A stretch of DNA of 64,000 nucleotides from Acanthococcus lagerstroemiae (lineage: Eukaryota; Arthropoda; Insecta; Hemiptera; Eriococcidae). Of this stretch, positions 32,121 to 42,470 are shown piece after piece. Below the pieces are notes generated by a model, which was not told the DNA's origin, made no database searches, and worked only from the letters and a program-made list of their open reading frames with translations. The stretch is taken from assembly GCA_031841125.1 (NCBI GenBank), contig CM063110.1, positions 51,497,946 through 51,561,945 on the forward strand, read 5' to 3'. A program made the translations under genes and the position numbers. Position 1 is the stretch's first letter; every line of letters starts with the position of its first letter.

Positions 32121-33402
32121 CAGGGGCGAAACTATAGGGGTGCACCCCCCCCCCCCCCTCAATAATTTGGCAGTCGGCAAATTTTGAAACTGTTCATTTG
32201 AACTTTTCATTTTTTGTGGATTTATGTTTGTTTATTTTTTTCTCAATTCAAAAATATTTCAATTAAAGAATCGGCAAATTTTTAATTTTTTTAAACATTC
32301 TGTCGGCAACTTTTTAGTTTAAAAAAATATTTGTCGGAAAATTTTTCCTTTCCACCTCTCCAAAGTGAGAATCAAATTTTGTTTCTGAAAATGGAGTACC
32401 CTAAACTTCTGTCAGAGACTAGTCAGTCCAAAGCCGAAGGTTTCCAGCTAAGTATCGAAGTTGAAATAAAAGGGAAATGTGAAAGACATTTCAAAAATCT
32501 GAAAGTCGGTAGCAAACGATGAATTTCGAATTTCAATGACTATTCTGTTTTTACTAAATTCTCGGTTTGACCTAGAAGCTGATATTTGAGAAAGTTGAAA
32601 GTTTGTTGAAATATAAAAGTTGAAAGCAAAAGACTTATTTTCCAATGTCACAAGCTGAATCCGATAGCAAGTGTTCTACTGTTTAATTTACGGGCTTTAG
32701 TCCTGATGAATATAAAAGGGTTACTCTTCGAAAATGTTGATATTTCAGTCCCCAGCAGTTATCTCACAAGCTATGAATGATACCGTTTTTTCCCCGTTTT
32801 TTTCTCTTTTTTCTCTCTTTTTTTCTTCTTTTTTTTTCGTTGATAGATATGGCTCAATTGTACTTTTTCAAGTTTTCTGGAAGAAAATTTGATCCACTTT
32901 CAATGGGTCAAAATTTGACTAAGTATACTAAAATGTCCGTCGGCATGGCTGTCCCTCGAACAAATTTTATTGTTATTATTATTATTTTCTAAATTTTCAA
33001 GCTGTATATCAGAACACTTTAAATGGATGAAGGAATCACAAAGTAACGTTGAAGTCGCATCTTCACAGGTGGGAGTCAGTATGGCCAGCTTTGAAAATTG
33101 TCCATCGGCATGGCTCTTTTTCAACCAGAGGCGAAACTTGACTTTTAGTTTGGAGGGGGGGGGGGAGAAGAAAAACTTGCCAACAAATATTTTCTTTTAC
33201 CTAAAAATTTGCCGACAAAATTTTCTAAACATTTGAACATTCGCCGATTTTTCAATCAAAATATATTTTAATTTAAAAAAAAAAATAATAATAATCAAAC
33301 AAACGTTTTTAGAAAATGAAAAATTCAAAGAAACAGTTTCAAAATTTGCTGACTGCCTAATTATTGGGGTGTTTCACCCCCCCCCCCATAGTTTCGTCCC
33401 TG
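32121..33402. mobile_element. Non-autonomous element, CAGGGGCGAAACTATAG ends
   Basis: The left end CAGGGGCGAAACTATAGGGG (32121) has an inverted counterpart ending CATAGTTTCGTCCCTG (33387-33402). The inverted similarity runs inward about 70 bp: 'aataatttggcagtcggcaaattttgaaactg' near the left end against 'cagtttcaaaatttgctgactgcctaattatt' near the right end. The interior of 1.28 kb has only short frames and poly-T. The flanks tatgcggg / caaatgca show no clear duplication. A partial copy lies at 34740-35163. Confidence 0.75.
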
Positions 33403-33654
33403 CAAATGCAGATTGGAACCTTATCCCACAAGCACTCACATTTGCGCACATGAGCATACCCTATTCTGGGAGGGTAAGGGGTAAGTTGGAAGGATGTTAG
33501 GAATCTTCGAGAGGAACACCCAACTTCCTTTACACATTGAGGTGGTCGTTGTTTACTCTCGGTGATATTTTTTTCTGAATTTCCTCTGATTCTTCTCCTA
33601 AACTGACTCCAATAAAATCAAATCAAATAAATGAAATATAAAGTTTCCTGTCGA

Positions 33655-33755
33655 TTGGATCAGGGGAATCCGTGCCAGAAGTTCCCTTTCGTTTTCTTAT
33701 GGGAAAAATACATGGAGTTTGACTTTAGTTCCAGACTAAATTTCCCTCCTATTCG
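33655..33755 (+). repeat. Dispersed repeat, inverted copy at 35680-35790
   Basis: The block with 'ggggaatccgtgccagaagttcc' and 'ccagactaaatttccctcc' is the reverse complement, with about ten differences, of 35683-35785 ('ggagggaaatttagcctgg' and 'tggcacggattctcc'). Non-coding. Confidence 0.6.
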
Positions 33756-33837
33756 GGCCATACAGCGCTAGTATCGACAACTCTTATCTGCGACCAAAAG
33801 GTGAAGTTTTTATAAAAACATTACAGAATGAGTGAAT

Positions 33838-34600
33838 AACTATAAGTAAGTGAGTGAGTAACTTGAGGAAAGTAAGCGAGTGACTGAGTGAATCACTGAG
33901 TCACTGAGTAAGTGATTGGGTAACCGTGTGAATAACTGAATAAGTAAGCAAGTAACTGGGTGAATCACTGACTCATTGAGTGAGTGATGGAGTAACTGAG
34001 TGAATAACTCAATTAATAAGCGTGTGACTGAGTGAATCATTGAGTCAAGGAGTAAGTGATTGGGTAACTGTGTGAATAACTGAATAATTAAGCAAGTAAC
34101 TGAGGGAATCACTGAGTCACTGAGTAAGTGATTGAGTGAGTGACGAGGTAACTGCGTGAATAACTCAATAAATAAGCGTGTGACTGAGTGAATAACTGAA
34201 TAAGTAAGCGAATGACTGAGTGAATCACAAAATAAGTAAGCGAATGACTCACTGAATGAGTGAATCACTGACTCAGTGAGTGACGAAGTGAATGAATAAC
34301 TGAATTAGAGATTGAATGAATAACGTAGTAAGTGCGTGAATCACTAAATAAGTAAGTGAGTGACTGAGTGAATCACTGACTTACTGACTGAGTGATGGAG
34401 TGAGGAAGGGAATAGATAACTAAATTAGAGAATGAGTGAATGACTAAGTAAGTGAGTGAATCAGTGAATCACTGAGTAAGTGATTGATTAACTGAGTGAA
34501 TCAACAAATAAGTAAGCGAATGATTGAGTGAGTGAGTGAATCACTGACTTACTGAGTGAGTGACGGAGTGAGGAAGTGAATGAATAACTACATTACAGAA
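33838..34600. repeat. Long TGAG/TGAA-type degenerate microsatellite
   Basis: About 760 bp composed almost wholly of 4-base words related to TGAG, TGAA, TAAC and TCAC. Longer phrases recur, such as 'tgaatcactgagtcactgagtaagtgatt' near 33890 and 34105, spaced roughly 150-220 bp, so higher-order duplication has acted. It produces a 142-codon minus-strand frame of Leu, Ser, His, Thr and Val that is not a gene. Confidence 0.85.
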
Positions 34601-34739
34601 TGTAGCCGTATGATTAGGACAAAATTTATAGTACATAAAATTTTCCTTCCATTTTGAGACCATTTTCATTTCAATCTGATGAATTTTTCTAAAATATGTA
34701 GGGTTTCAATAATTCCTTTTTTTCATGTGCCTAAAGTTA

Positions 34740-35163
34740 TAGAGGGCGACTCTTTCGCGCTGGCAGTCCGAATAGACACTGAAATTTGAAATTCAACGTT
34801 TGCTACCGACTTTCAGATTTTCGAAATGTCTTCCATATTTCAGCTTTGTTTCAACCTTTTAAATAACGTTCGATAATCAGCTTGAAACCTTTTAAACGAA
34901 ATTTGACTTCCAGTTTCGAAAGATGGAGAAGAAAAATTTGCCGACGAATATTTTGTGAAAACTAAAAATTCGCCGACCAAATGTTTAAAAAATTAAAAAT
35001 TTGCCATTTTTTAAATCGGAATATTTTTTAAGTGATGAAGAAAATAAATAAACGAACAAACCTGCATTAAAATTGAAAATTTAAATGAACAGTCTTGAAA
35101 TTTGCCGACTGCCAAATTATTGTGGGGATCAAGCCCCACATCCCCCTATAATTTCGCTCCTGT
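34740..35163 (-). mobile_element. Partial inverted copy of the CAGGGGCGAAAC element
   Basis: It corresponds in reverse complement to 32121-32560: it ends 'cccctataatttcgctcctg' at about 35144-35163 and includes 'gtttgctaccgactttcagattttc.aaatgtctt', the inverse of a block near 32490-32520. The other end is missing. Confidence 0.65.
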
Positions 35164-35848
35164 TTTCAACCATTCACAAAACAGGAGTTTTAATCTTTTT
35201 TCGTCGCAATTAATGGTCAAATGGTATATTCTTATCAGAGCAATACGGTCCGCATATCAAATCCATTTTTTTCTTTTTTTTTTGGGATGAGACTCGTGTC
35301 CAAAATTAGGAATTAAAAAAAGTTTCTTTCGGCTTAGTTATCCTTATGCAGCGATAGACGTTCACCATCCAAAAATAATTGCATATAATTAATGGGTTAG
35401 AATGCCTTTATCAACTCTCCATATAATTTTTTGTTTTGGAATCTACTAATCGACGGCGAAACACTTTTTGTTGGCTATTGTCCTTCGGCGTGGACTTTTT
35501 AATGCATTCATCATTTTGATTGCCATGCCAAAATACAGAATCCCCTTACTGTCGGCCCAATATTACCACTTTGTTATACAGAACGCCCCTTAACCACTCC
35601 CATCAAAAAAAGTTCAAAAACTCCTTACTTTTCGTCATGAAAAAACATACCTGAAATATCAGCATTTTTGAAGAATGACCCGGGAGGGAAATTTAGCCTG
35701 GAATAAAAGTTAAACCTTCATGTGTTTTCCCCATAAAAACGAAAGGGAGCTTGTGGCACGGATTCTCCTAATCCTCTCGACCCGAAACTTCGTAGGTTTT
35801 TTCGACTGTAGCAACATCTATTGGCTAAATGTGGAAATGCGATCATAT
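35164..35848. other. Non-coding stretch with one inverted repeat copy
   Basis: Only the inverted partner of 33655-33755 (at 35680-35790) is recognisable. T-runs at 35268-35284. No gene. Confidence 0.4.
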
Positions 35849-35856
35849 CAGAATAG

Positions 35857-36249
35857 CAGGGATGGCAAACGAAACCGTTTTTTTTTCGTTTCGTTATTTC
35901 GTTTCGATATTTTTGACAAAAATCAATCGTTATTTCGTAATTTCGTTATTTCGTTTCGTTTGTTTGCCATCCCTGCTATTTACTTAACTCACCCTAACTC
36001 AACTCACCCGGAAAAAGAAATGAAATTTCGATTACAGTAGGCTCGGCTACTAGTACCCGACCCTAGAAAGTGGGTGCAATAGGCTCGGCTACTAGTAGCC
36101 GATCCTAAAAATCACAAATCAGAAAACTAGGGATGGCAAACGAAACGGTTTTTTTTTTTCGTTTTGTTATTTCGTTTCAATATTTTAGACAAAAATCAAT
36201 CGTTATTTCGTTGTTTCGTTATTTTGTTTTGTTTCGTTTGCCATCCCTG
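35857..36249. mobile_element. Compound MITE with perfect 8-bp target duplication
   Basis: Flanked by CAGAATAG at 35849-35856 and 36250-36257. The left module (35857-35975) runs CAGGGATGGCAAACGAAAC ... TTTGCCATCCCTG and is palindromic. The right module (about 36128-36249, beginning CTAGGGATGGCAAACG) is similar. About 150 bp separate them and contain a short direct duplication (ggctcggctactagta at about 36044 and 36082). The duplication flanks the pair and not either module, so the compound moved, or arose, as one unit. Confidence 0.85.
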
Positions 36250-36777
36250 CAGAATAGTCAAAAGTACCTAATCTATCGCTGTATATGTATTCAAAGATCT
36301 CGCGTGTTCGGGAACTGTTTCCAAGAGCTGCTTAGTTCCAGTTTGGTTTCATTAGGGTACTACAGTTTCAGACGGGTATACTGGACCGCCATTTTATTAC
36401 CAAGTTAGTCTAAGCATTCTCGAATGCGCTCGAATGGGTGATCAGGGATGTTCTCAAGACTATTATAACTAGAGAAGGTTAGCCTGACCGGGTAGGCAAT
36501 CCATAACAATTTTTCCCGTCTCACCCTGCCGGAATTCACTTCATAAGTAAGTAATGGAAAGTTGAATTTTTGCGGTAGAGGGCTGTTTTTTTTTTTCTAA
36601 CGGTAGTCAATTGAATGTTGTATGGGGTAAAAAGTAATAGAAAAATATGTTGATGGCATCAATTATGGTTGGAGATCGATAAAAATTGCATTCTCGTAAG
36701 CAGCCTGTATGATTTGCACTGCAGTGACGTCGTTGTCGTCTTTGCGCCTTACATGTCTGGCCAACCTTCTATGGTTA

Positions 36778-36951
36778 AGCCCGGTGTACACGATCAATTA
36801 TATTGACGTCAATATAATTGACAATTTTTCATCAAAATTCTATTTCAATAGAATTTTGATTGACATGAGCTCAATTAATTGGTAACTTACGCATACGCCT
36901 TCAATTCTATTGGCACTTTTCATCAATATAATTGATCGTGTACACCGGGCT
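36778..36951. mobile_element. Nested MITE with ~29-bp perfect inverted ends and TTA duplication
   Basis: It begins AGCCCGGTGTACACGATCAA and ends with the exact inverse, TTGATCGTGTACACCGGGCT; the inverted identity extends to about 29 bp. TTA flanks both sides (36775-36777 and 36952-36954). A 3-bp TTA duplication is the signature of PIF/Harbinger transposition. The 174-bp interior also has a central palindrome (tcaaaattctatt / aatagaattttga). Confidence 0.85.
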
Positions 36952-36952
36952 T

Positions 36953-37136
36953 TAGAGCTCTATAACTTCGTGTGAGTACAATCGTCCGCCATTTTGACGT
37001 CAACCTTGCCCGTGGATGCCGAATTGACTACGCGGTACGCTCCGCATAGTCGGATTTGGCATCCACGGGCGCGGTTGGAGTCTGAATGGCGGACGATCTT
37101 ACTCACACAAAGTATACAGAGCTCTACTATTAGCTA
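36953..37136. repeat. Palindromic element with ~75-bp arms
   Basis: TAGAGCTCTATA at the left and TATACAGAGCTCTA at the right continue inward as inverted repeats ('gtgtgagta', 'atcgtccgccatt', 'cccgtggatgcc') to about 37030, leaving a loop of roughly 35 bp. It touches the TTA-flanked MITE directly. The duplication of this element, if any, is not clear. Confidence 0.78.
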
Positions 37137-37191
37137 GTTCGGAACCAAAATAGCGGTCCAGTATACCCGTGTGATATACTATAGTACCCTT

Positions 37192-38779
37192 GTTTCATGT
37201 TTGGGAAACCGCCGTTTTAGACTGAGCACTTTTTGGAATCGAACTCTTCATTTTATTAATGTATCAGTACGCTGTTAGACGAATTCCTCATTATCTTCTC
37301 TCTTCGACGGTATTAAAGGATATCGAAGTTGGGATTGCATCCTGCGTGGTGGATAGGTGCGACCGCGTTCGCTTAATCCATCAAGAATGACGCGCTCGCT
37401 ATTCCAGAATGAGGTTTAATTTTAACGTAATTTAATTGATAGCATCGAGTATACATACATGTTCGTTCTCAAAAGTACCTAGACTATCCGCGATATATTA
37501 TACAAATGGATACGAGAACAACTGGTGTTTTACTACAGCCAAGATGAATACCGACGGGATATATTAGCAGCCAGCAGCGAAATTGAAAATTGCGGTTCCT
37601 CGCCCCTGGCAGCCCCGGTTAGATTTCACCCAGCGATTTCGAACGTTCGACCCACGGTTCGAAAACGATGTTTTCAATGAAACGAAACAAACGTTGTACT
37701 CGTTTCAAATCAGAAGCTCAATTATCAGAAATCAGCTGTTCACCCTCCGCTCGTTGTGCTCGCATTATCCTCGCCTTTTTCGTTCAAAGGGTACCTACTA
37801 TGCAATTTTTCGTATACAGCTTACAGCACCACCGAGTCGCACCGGTGAATTACTCCCTCGACTAGTTTCTTCCGTACATTTCAACTTTCTGCACCATAAA
37901 ACCTTCTTTTTTTTCTTTCTTTCTTTCTTTTCTTCGTCCTTATTCTTCTACTTTTTGCACGAAAATAAAACACAAAAATCGCATTTGGCTCACGATCCCT
38001 TTATTTTAATTTTCAAATAGCGTGCAGCTTTTGAAGAAGCAAAAAACTAAATATATGATCCATTAGTGGTTATGGTTTAAAATAGGTAAAAAATAGCCAT
38101 AATTTACGGGTTGTTCCGTAAAATTTATAAATTGGAGGAAATTGTTTCGCTGCGCATATAGGCAACGCGAAATGTTAATTACACGTTGTGTGCTGAAGAA
38201 ATCTATCAACCAGTATCGTGGCCTGCTGGTAGAATCATATAGCCTCATGCATTCCTAGAACAGCTGAGTCTGCCGCCAATGCCCTATTTTATTGTTGCAA
38301 TCAGGCCACAGTGGGACGAAATGACACCCGAGTCGGGCAAAAGTCGTAAAAACAAAAGTGCTAAAAGTGACTGGCACACGCACTCACTCCTTGTAGATGC
38401 ACTAGGGTGGTCCTTATTTACTCTTGGTGGATTTTTTTCGAGTTGTATACTCTCCCCTTTCCCCTAGATTAGTCTTACGAATTTTTTTTTTTTAAATCCT
38501 ACTAAATTTTAGGTCAATCGAATGAGGGGAAGACGTGCTTTAAGCCTCCTCTTCTGTTTATGGAAAAATACGCAGTTTGACAATTTTAATTTTTTTTTCT
38601 CACTACCGAATTTTAATAAAAATTTATTATATTGGATTTCAACAGTTCATTCGATACATATCGAAAACAATGTATTTTGGTTTCTCAATCAGGGTTAATG
38701 ACCTTGAGGGAGAGTGGCTTCAAAAGAGAGGGGATGTTGAAAAATTGAAATTCAATATAGGGATCAATTAATAAATTTC
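37192..38779. other. Non-coding stretch
   Basis: No supported gene. A 145-codon frame at 37583-38020 ends in a T-run (poly-Phe) and has no recognised domain. Phrases near 38400-38580 ('ggtggtccttatttactcttggtg', 'tatggaaaaatac') loosely resemble 33540-33720, suggesting an older copy of the same repeat. Confidence 0.4.
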
Positions 38780-39094
38780 CAAACTCGCTGGATTCAACTC
38801 TGGGGGTATTTTTTACATCCAACCTCTTGGGTACCACTGGAGGGGGTGGAATAGAATGTTAATTATTTTTTTACAATGTTATTCCATTTATATAAACGTT
38901 CGAGGTTGTGGCATTCAGTTCTGAAGTTGATTCTTACGTACGAACCTCTTGTATCGAGGTCACTGAGTTCAATTCTGGGAGTAATTCTCACATTCGATCT
39001 CAAGGTGTATCATTTCAGGTGCAAAAGTAAAATATTAATCATTTTTCCAAGGTAAAATTCGGTTTGCAATTAGTGATAATTTTACTGAACTTCA
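38780..39094 (+). repeat. Left arm of a fold-back element (interrupted by a LINE)
   Basis: Two imperfect tandem units of roughly 130-170 bp: 'caactctgggggtattttttacat' near 38794 and 'caattctgggagtaattctcacat' near 38970, each followed by a 'cattcga/ccaacct' phrase. The reverse complement of 42180-42470 has the same units ('ttctggtgataatttttatattcga', 'actggagggggcgg'). With the LINE at 39107-42080 removed, the two sides form a long inverted repeat. Confidence 0.7.
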
Positions 39095-39145
39095 GAGGTT
39101 CCCGTTTTTATTTTATTTATTCTATTTTTTATTTACAACCTTGGG

Positions 39146-39340
39146 TTAGGTAGACGAGTCCCTAACCCGCCCACCTCTGGGCATAGGTTCCGTCAGCCTG
39201 GCCCATGCTTTCCTATTCCATGCTGTACTGACCCCGTGTTGCCCTACGAACCCTACAATTTCGTCAAGCCATCTGGTCGGTGGCCTACCTCTTTTCTTCC
39301 ATCGTACGGAGCCCACACCGTGGCAGCTAGATTCCATCTA
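39146..39340 (-). pseudogene. C-terminal tail of the RTE-like LINE
   Basis: The last open frame of the element reads K-R-G-R-P-P-T-R-W-L-D-E-I and W-N-R-K-A-W-A-R-L-T-E-P-M-P. This is the G-R-P..RW..D and W..L.EA tail shared by the LINE ends at 16498-16975, 45734-47168 and 47960-50421. It is followed within 40 bases by the A/T-rich 3' terminus. Confidence 0.8.
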
Positions 39341-39342
39341 TT

Positions 39343-40756
39343 TCACTTTCCCCTTGCAATATGCCCTGCATATTTTAGTTTTAATTTTTTAATTACGTAT
39401 CCCATATTTTTAGTGTTAGTGATAGCCTGTATTTTTTGATTACTTACTTTGTCTTTTAGTTTAATACCCATAATGCTTCTAAGCATAGCATATTGCACTT
39501 TTTGGAGTCTAGCTGTTTGCCACTTAGTTAGGACCCAGGTCTGAGTTCCATACGACAGTATTGCGAAAATGCAGCTTTCCAGGATATGGAGTTTGGTTTG
39601 CAAGATGTTTCTACTCTTCAGAATGGTTTTGTGCGCCCAAAAGGCTCTCCAGGAATTAGTTATTCGAACATCCAGTTCTTTTTTGATTTTACATTATTTG
39701 GCCTAAATATTTGTATTCTTTCACCGTCTCTATTTTCAGATCGTCCACCCAAATTTCAACTGCAGTGTTTTGCCTTGACATTAATTTTGTTTTTGACACA
39801 TTCATACTAAGGCCTACTTTTTTACATTCTTGATTCAGTTCGTTAACCATCAAACTTAATTCCATTATATTTTTACCAATTAAAATTATATCATCCGCGA
39901 AACGAAGGTGATTAAGCCATCTACCGTTAACTTTTAGGCCTTTCCCCTCCCAATATATTTTCCGAAACACTTGTTCAAGTATGCAGTTGAAAATATTCGG
40001 TGAAAGAGGGTCCCTCTGCTTAACCCCTTTCTTAATTTGAAAACAATCCCCTTTTCTATCGAGCTTGACGTACGCCACCGACTGTACATATAGATTGTGA
40101 AGGATATCTAAAACTTTTAGTGGGACACCATGTAAGGCCAATGAGTTCCACACACTCTCGTGGGAGACAGAGTCAAAAGCTTTATTAAAGTCTATGAAGA
40201 GGAGGCTGATTTCCATGTTATATTCTTTTGATTTTTCCAAAATTTGATTAATAGTATGGATATGATCCATAGTTGAAAAATTATTTCTGAAGCCAGCCTG
40301 CTCCATTGGTTGTTCGTCAAGGGTGTTATAAATACGTTATTTTAGGATTTTCATAAAAATTCTGCAAACATTCGAGGAAAGACTAATAGGCCGATCATTA
40401 TTTATGTCAGATTTGTCTCCTTTTTTGAAAAGTAAAATTATTTCCGATTCATGCCATTGCTTCGGAGTTACTCCTGTTACTAAAATCAAGTTAAAAATTT
40501 TTGTTAATGGAGGGCCCAAAATTTCAGCAAACATTTTCAGTACATCGTTTTCTATACCATCTGGTCCACCCATTTTCCCTATTTTTACTTTCGTTAATGC
40601 ATTTTCCACTTCTCTCACTATAAACTGGCTTACTTCTTCCAAGTTACATATTTCCGACCTCTGGGCCTCATACTCCCTCGCTACTATTGACTCAGTATAG
40701 AGCCCACCATAGAATTCCGTAGCTGCCTTGATTATCTCATCTCTATCAAATGTCAA
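39343..40756 (-). pseudogene. Reverse transcriptase and thumb of the RTE-like LINE
   Basis: Reading leftward: G-K-M-G-G-P-D-G-I near 40575-40550 (first Gly-Pro-Asp-Gly block, Gly for the usual Ala/Pro), L-L-F-K-K-G-D-K-S near 40435-40410, and stops near 40330. Then E-Q-A-G-F-R-N near 40305-40285, L-L-F-I-D-F-N-K-A-F-D-S near 40205-40170, G-V-K-Q-R-D-P-L-S-P near 40025-39995, and F-A-D-D at 39901-39890. After a frame change come Y-G-T-Q-T-W near 39555-39538 and L-K-Y-A-G-H-I-A-R near 39375-39348. In G-V-K-Q-R-D-P an Arg stands where active relatives have Gly. Confidence 0.9.
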
Positions 40757-40770
40757 CTTCCCCTATTTCG

Positions 40771-41091
40771 TCATAATTTTCGGAAGCATATGGGTTCCAG
40801 TGCTGAGCCCTTTCTCACTTTTTTAGTTGATCGGCTAGCCTCTACGATACCCTTAGCTTTTTCATGGTCATATTCCATGACATCATTCCTAATCTGTCTT
40901 CTAACCAATTTGTTTAATTCGGCTAGTTCAATATTTTCTAGAAGTGACCGGCTGCATTTTCCCTTCAGGAAGCTTTTTTTCTTAATTAGCTCTTTCGTAG
41001 ATGCACTAAGCTTATCATCCGTTTGGAAATTTTGAACTTTTTTTCCTACTTTTTGAATTACTTCCTTTACTCTACTCAACACTGCAATCAT
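40771..41091 (-). pseudogene. Linker region of the RTE-like LINE
   Basis: An open stretch of about 106 codons rich in Lys, Glu, Ser and Leu, with helical character and no catalytic motif. It lies between endonuclease and RT in the expected order. Similar charged linkers occur in the related LINE at 47960-50421. Confidence 0.65.
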
Positions 41092-41309
41092 ACCATTCCT
41101 GTACCTCTTGGTATTCGGGTGGTACGTTATCTAGTTCCTCCTTGAGGTAGGTTTTTGCTTCTTCAATTCTGCTTACTGGAATAGCCAGTTTACTTGGGCT
41201 TGCTTGATTAGGGTGCCAGGATTTAGAAGATTTCTTGAGTGGGATTCTTATACTACCTCTACCTACTCTATGATCGGATTGAAACTGAAAAGACGAGAGT
41301 ATATCGATA

Positions 41310-42065
41310 TTGGAGATTATTTTTAGTTCGTTCGTTAATAGATGGTCGATTTCATTTTTTGTGCGTCCGTCGGGTGATTGCCAAGTCCATTTTCTATTTT
41401 TCCTTTTTTTTCAAAAAGTACGCAGCTATCTTCAAATTAAAACTATCAGCAAAATTGGCCAATTTACTACCATTACTGTTTGTACTACCAGAGGAGAATT
41501 TACCGACACACTGCCTACCTGCCTCATTTCTACCGATTTTTGCATTAAAGTCACCCATAACTATGGTGTAGCGCTCCTTCTCAGTGACATATATCTCCTA
41601 CAGCTGTGTGTAGAATTCCTCTATCTCCACCTCTGGTGCATTGAGGGTTGGGGCGTAACACTGAATTATGGCTAGGTTTTCAAAATTGTTCATGGCAATT
41701 TTTAGTACAGCGATGCGTTCCGTAATACCCTTTATTGATTTTATACGATTAGATAAATGTTGCTTTATGTAGAAACCAACTCCCCGGTAACCCACAGTAC
41801 AGCCGTAATAGTAAAATGTGCAGTAGTTGCGTCTTTTTATTAAATTTTCGCCCTTCCTTTTTATTTCAGAGGTACCCATAACATCGCTATTAATTTTGTC
41901 CAGTGCGTTTTCTAATTCTATTAAACTCCACTTGTTTACTAGGCCTTGACAGTTAAAGTAAGAAATATAAAATTTAAGTGATTTATGGGAGCGTACTTTT
42001 TTTGGTTTTAGATTGGGCCATGCTGACGAATTTTTATGAACGTTCGCCCCCACGGCGTCCACCAT
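41310..42065 (-). pseudogene. Endonuclease of the RTE-like LINE
   Basis: The start at 42065 is chosen because the LINE boundary lies at 42080; residues read further upstream come from the flanking repeat. The domain shows Y-F-N-C-Q-G-L, D-V-M-G-T-S-E-I-K (catalytic Glu) near 41885-41855, G-Y-R-G-V-G-F-Y-I near 41790-41765, and I-I-Q-C-Y-A-P-T near 41665-41640. A frame change at about 41598 leads to M-G-D-F-N-A-K-I-G near 41560-41530 in another frame. The Asp-His terminal motif is not readable. Confidence 0.85.
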
Positions 42066-42092
42066 CCGGCTTGGGGGACGGAGGTTCCCGTT

Positions 42093-42470
42093 AGAAGACT
42101 CTAAAAACCTGTAAATCCAATAATGTTCCAAAAAAATAACAAATCTTCGACCCCTACACTTGCGACTCTCCATGGGGTCGAACGTAAGAAACGCCGCTAG
42201 AGTCCTATTCACAACTTCGAAACCCTATACATCGAATACCATTTTGGAAAAATGACTAATATTTTATAACCGCCCCCTCCAGTAATGCAGCAAGGGGTCG
42301 AATATAAAAATTATCACCAGAAATTCATTTAGCAACCTTGAACCTCCTATAAACCGAATATCATCCTAAAAACATAATTAATATTTCACCTCCCCTCTCC
42401 AGTGATATACCAGGGAGTCGAATGTAAAAATTATCTCTAGAAATGAATTCAGCGACCTCGAAAATCTACG
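42093..42470 (-). repeat. Right arm of the interrupted fold-back element
   Basis: Three tandem units (about 42173-42290, 42291-42415 and 42416 onward), each with 'gggtcgaa.gtaa' and 'gaaattcatttagcaacct' phrases and 'ccctccagt.at', in inverted orientation to 38780-39094. Unit spacing is about 125 bp. Confidence 0.7.

Larger units (their letters stand above)
36353..37191. mobile_element. Outer inverted-terminal element containing two nested elements
   Basis: The left end AGGGTACTACAG..GGGTATACTGGACCGC (36354-36394) and the right end GCGGTCCAGTATACCC..CTATAGTACCCT (37153-37190) are inverted over about 50 bp. A 7-bp direct repeat GTTTCAT flanks it (36346-36352 and 37192-37198). Nested inside are the elements at 36778-36951 and 36953-37136. 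Non-coding; superfamily uncertain. Confidence 0.75.
39107..42080 (-). mobile_element. Nearly full-length RTE-like LINE with 12-bp target duplication
   Basis: A minus-strand LINE of about 2.97 kb, bounded by GAGGTTCCCGTT on both sides (39095-39106 and 42081-42092). On its own strand it begins 15 bases before an ATG (42065-42063), continues through endonuclease, linker, RT and C-terminal region, and ends in an A/T-rich tail of aaataaa type. Length and content fit an RTE-clade element. Frameshifts and stops break the ORF at several points (near 41600, 41300, 40760, 40320, 39680 and 39340). It is inserted within a fold-back repeat. Confidence 0.9.

Noticed and set aside
33840..34268. 142-codon minus-strand open frame rich in Leu, Ser, His, Thr, Val
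   Set aside because: It is a direct product of the TGAG/TGAA-type tandem array; codon content follows the 4-base words.
37583..38020. 145-codon open frame
   Set aside because: No recognised domain, ends in poly-Phe from a T/C run, no splice or promoter context.
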